A stretch of DNA of 64,000 nt from Thiomonas sp. FB-6 (GTDB lineage Bacteria; Pseudomonadota; Gammaproteobacteria; Burkholderiales; Burkholderiaceae_C), in assembly GCF_000377645.1 (NCBI RefSeq), contig NZ_KB898481.1:38907-102906 (forward strand). The letters run 5' to 3'. The notes under the pieces were generated by a model, which was given only the letters and a program-made list of their open reading frames with translations, was not told where the DNA came from and ran no database searches. Shown here piece after piece: positions 63,459 through 64,000 of this stretch. Both the position numbers and the translations under genes were made by a program. The stretch's first letter is position 1; every line of letters begins with the position of its first letter.

Positions 63459-63491
63459 AACGGCCGCAGACTCTGCGGCCGTTGTCGTTTT
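63459..63491 (+). terminator. Terminator after tRNA-Pro
   Basis: A 10-base-pair stem, AACGGCCGCA with TGCGGCCGTT, loop GACTC, followed by GTCGTTTT. It ends 60 bases after the tRNA. Confidence 0.88.
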
Positions 63492-63603
63492 CGGGGTGCT
63501 GTGCCAAATCTGTGCCACATCAGCCAGGTTGGCGCGGCGCGTAGCGCCTCGGAATAAACGCTGTGGCTACAGGAGTCTCCACAACCCACCTGGAGATTTC
63601 CTC

Positions 63604-63717
63604 ATGGCAGAACTCAGCAACCGCAGCCGTTTCCACGTCACGGTGCGCAACCGCGACGACCTGGCGCGCCACTTCCCCTTCACGCAGATGTCGGCGGCCC
63701 GGGCCTGTGTGCGCCGA
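63604..63717 (+). pseudogene. N-terminal remnant of an integrase-like gene, cut by an IS
   Basis: The ATG at 63604 follows GGAG and begins MAELSNRSRFHVTVRNRDDL, then HFPFTQMSAARACVRR; this resembles the N-terminus of tyrosine-recombinase integrases I recall next to tRNA genes in Burkholderiales. After about 37 residues homology-like sequence stops and IS terminal DNA begins, so the gene is broken. The frame runs on to 63795 by chance. The tRNA-adjacent position fits the integrase of a genomic island. Family call is by memory of sequence pattern, hence moderate. Confidence 0.6.
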
Positions 63718-63842
63718 TGCAATTCTGAGCCACCGTGCCGACCCAATAGTGAGCCAGGGATGGGAGCCGGTCTGATGATGTCCGGCGGTGGATAAGTGTA
63801 GGTCGTGGCCTGGGTCGGTGATCTCCTGGTGGTCGGTTTGAT

Positions 63843-63889
63843 CGAGGGGGAAGCCGTGGAGGGCGTAGCCCGGAACGGCTTCCCCCTCG
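63843..63889 (-). terminator. Long inverted repeat after the istB-like gene
   Basis: A perfect 15-base stem, CGAGGGGGAAGCCGT with ACGGCTTCCCCCTCG, encloses a smaller GGGC-GTA-GCCC hairpin. It lies 5 bases beyond the istB-like stop. It probably ends IS transcription or shields the element from outside transcription; there is no T-run. Confidence 0.6.
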
Positions 63890-63894
63890 GTGTC

Positions 63895-64000
63895 TTAGGT
63901 GGTCTGTGCTGGCGCCTTGCGAGCCTGTTCCCGGCTCTTGATCCGCGTCCTGGCGTCGGCACTGGAGCGCATGAAGCGGATCGACTCGTTGCCGGTCTCG
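63895..64000 (-). CDS. IstB-like transposition helper ATPase, C-terminus only
   Basis: Reading leftward from the window edge, 34 residues are visible before the TAA: they begin ETGNESIRFMRSSADART and end RKAPAQTT. The ETGNESxRF segment is typical of the extreme C-terminus of IstB, the AAA+ helper of the IS21 transposase. The ATPase motifs lie beyond the window, so the call depends on this short match. Confidence 0.6.
   Translation of the reverse strand, partial: ETGNESIRFMRSSADARTRIKSREQARKAPAQTT

Larger units (their letters stand above)
63706..64000. mobile_element. Left part of an IS21-like insertion sequence
   Basis: From about 63706-63717 the sequence changes to repeated TGAGCC-type motifs (TGAGCCACCGTGCC near 63729 and TGAGCCAGGGATGG near 63752), as in the multiple terminal repeats of IS21-family elements. 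Next come a long inverted repeat (63843-63889) and the C-terminus of an istB-like gene on the minus strand that runs off the window. The exact left end and any target duplication cannot be fixed without the other end. Confidence 0.6.

Noticed and set aside
63752..63795. Possibility that the integrase-like gene is intact and short (118 residues)
   Set aside because: The frame past about 63717 is IS terminal DNA with TGAGCC repeats; the product lacks any catalytic domain.
63567..63962. 131-residue minus-strand frame across the IS junction
   Set aside because: It crosses the integrase remnant and the long inverted repeat; the istB-like end is in another frame.

Overview
The window is a gene-dense, very GC-rich chromosomal segment (about 70% GC by eye) from a betaproteobacterium, most likely order Burkholderiales. 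The grounds are gene order and protein features: rnpB directly before mraZ and the dcw cluster, a fused murE-murF, the lpxC / dciA / secA / argJ / mutT / yacG / zapD / coaE / pilDCB run, an Ala/Lys histone-like protein ending in AWPFPTG, and a class Ia NrdA with two ATP cones. The genus cannot be assigned from the sequence alone. Almost everything is core housekeeping DNA. The accessory parts are a two-gene, less GC-rich insert (2027-4120) and the right end, where an integrase remnant sits beside tRNA-Pro and is cut by an IS21-like element.

Layout. 22-5325: an ATM1-type ABC exporter, two unrecognised genes, and pyrC. 5333-5670: RNase P RNA. 5889-23221: the division and cell-wall (dcw) cluster on the plus strand (mraZ, rsmH, ftsL, ftsI, murEF, mraY, murD, ftsW, murG, murC, ddl, ftsQ, ftsA, ftsZ), mostly joined by 4-base stop/start overlaps and led by a promoter carrying a four-repeat MraZ operator. 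23222-30652: a structured intergenic repeat, then lpxC, dciA (minus), secA, argJ, a DUF815 ATPase and mutT. 30681-36316 (minus): pilB-pilC-pilD-coaE-zapD-yacG. 36465-38024 (minus): a GlcG-like protein with a small tautomerase, then two monoheme cytochromes c. 38267-43942: uppP, an AlgZ/AlgR-like two-component pair divergent from argH, dcd, a DUF167 gene and a histone-like gene.

44375-48638 (minus): nrdA-nrdB, preceded by a promoter with two NrdR boxes and two DnaA boxes. 49056-53854 (minus): ampD, pilR, pilS, a small membrane protein and a YpjD/CcsA-like membrane protein, divergent from ffh. 55364-62031: a lytic transglycosylase, proS, rppH and a CNP1-like gene, proB, obgE, rpmA and rplU. 62259 to the end: ispB, tRNA-Pro(CGG), and the mobile-element junction.

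Functionally, the window joins peptidoglycan precursor synthesis (MurC, D, EF, G, MraY, Ddl, UppP, IspB as source of the quinone side chain, AmpD recycling) with division (FtsL, I, W, Q, A, Z, ZapD), LPS commitment (LpxC), protein export (SecA, Ffh, YpjD-like) and dNTP supply (NrdAB, Dcd). It also has two sets of type IV pilus functions: assembly (PilBCD) and control (PilSR, and by analogy AlgZR). No CRISPR array, secondary-metabolite cluster or complete defence system is visible. The best candidates for new biology are the unrecognised pair at 2027-4120 and the stacked regulatory sites at mraZ and nrdA.
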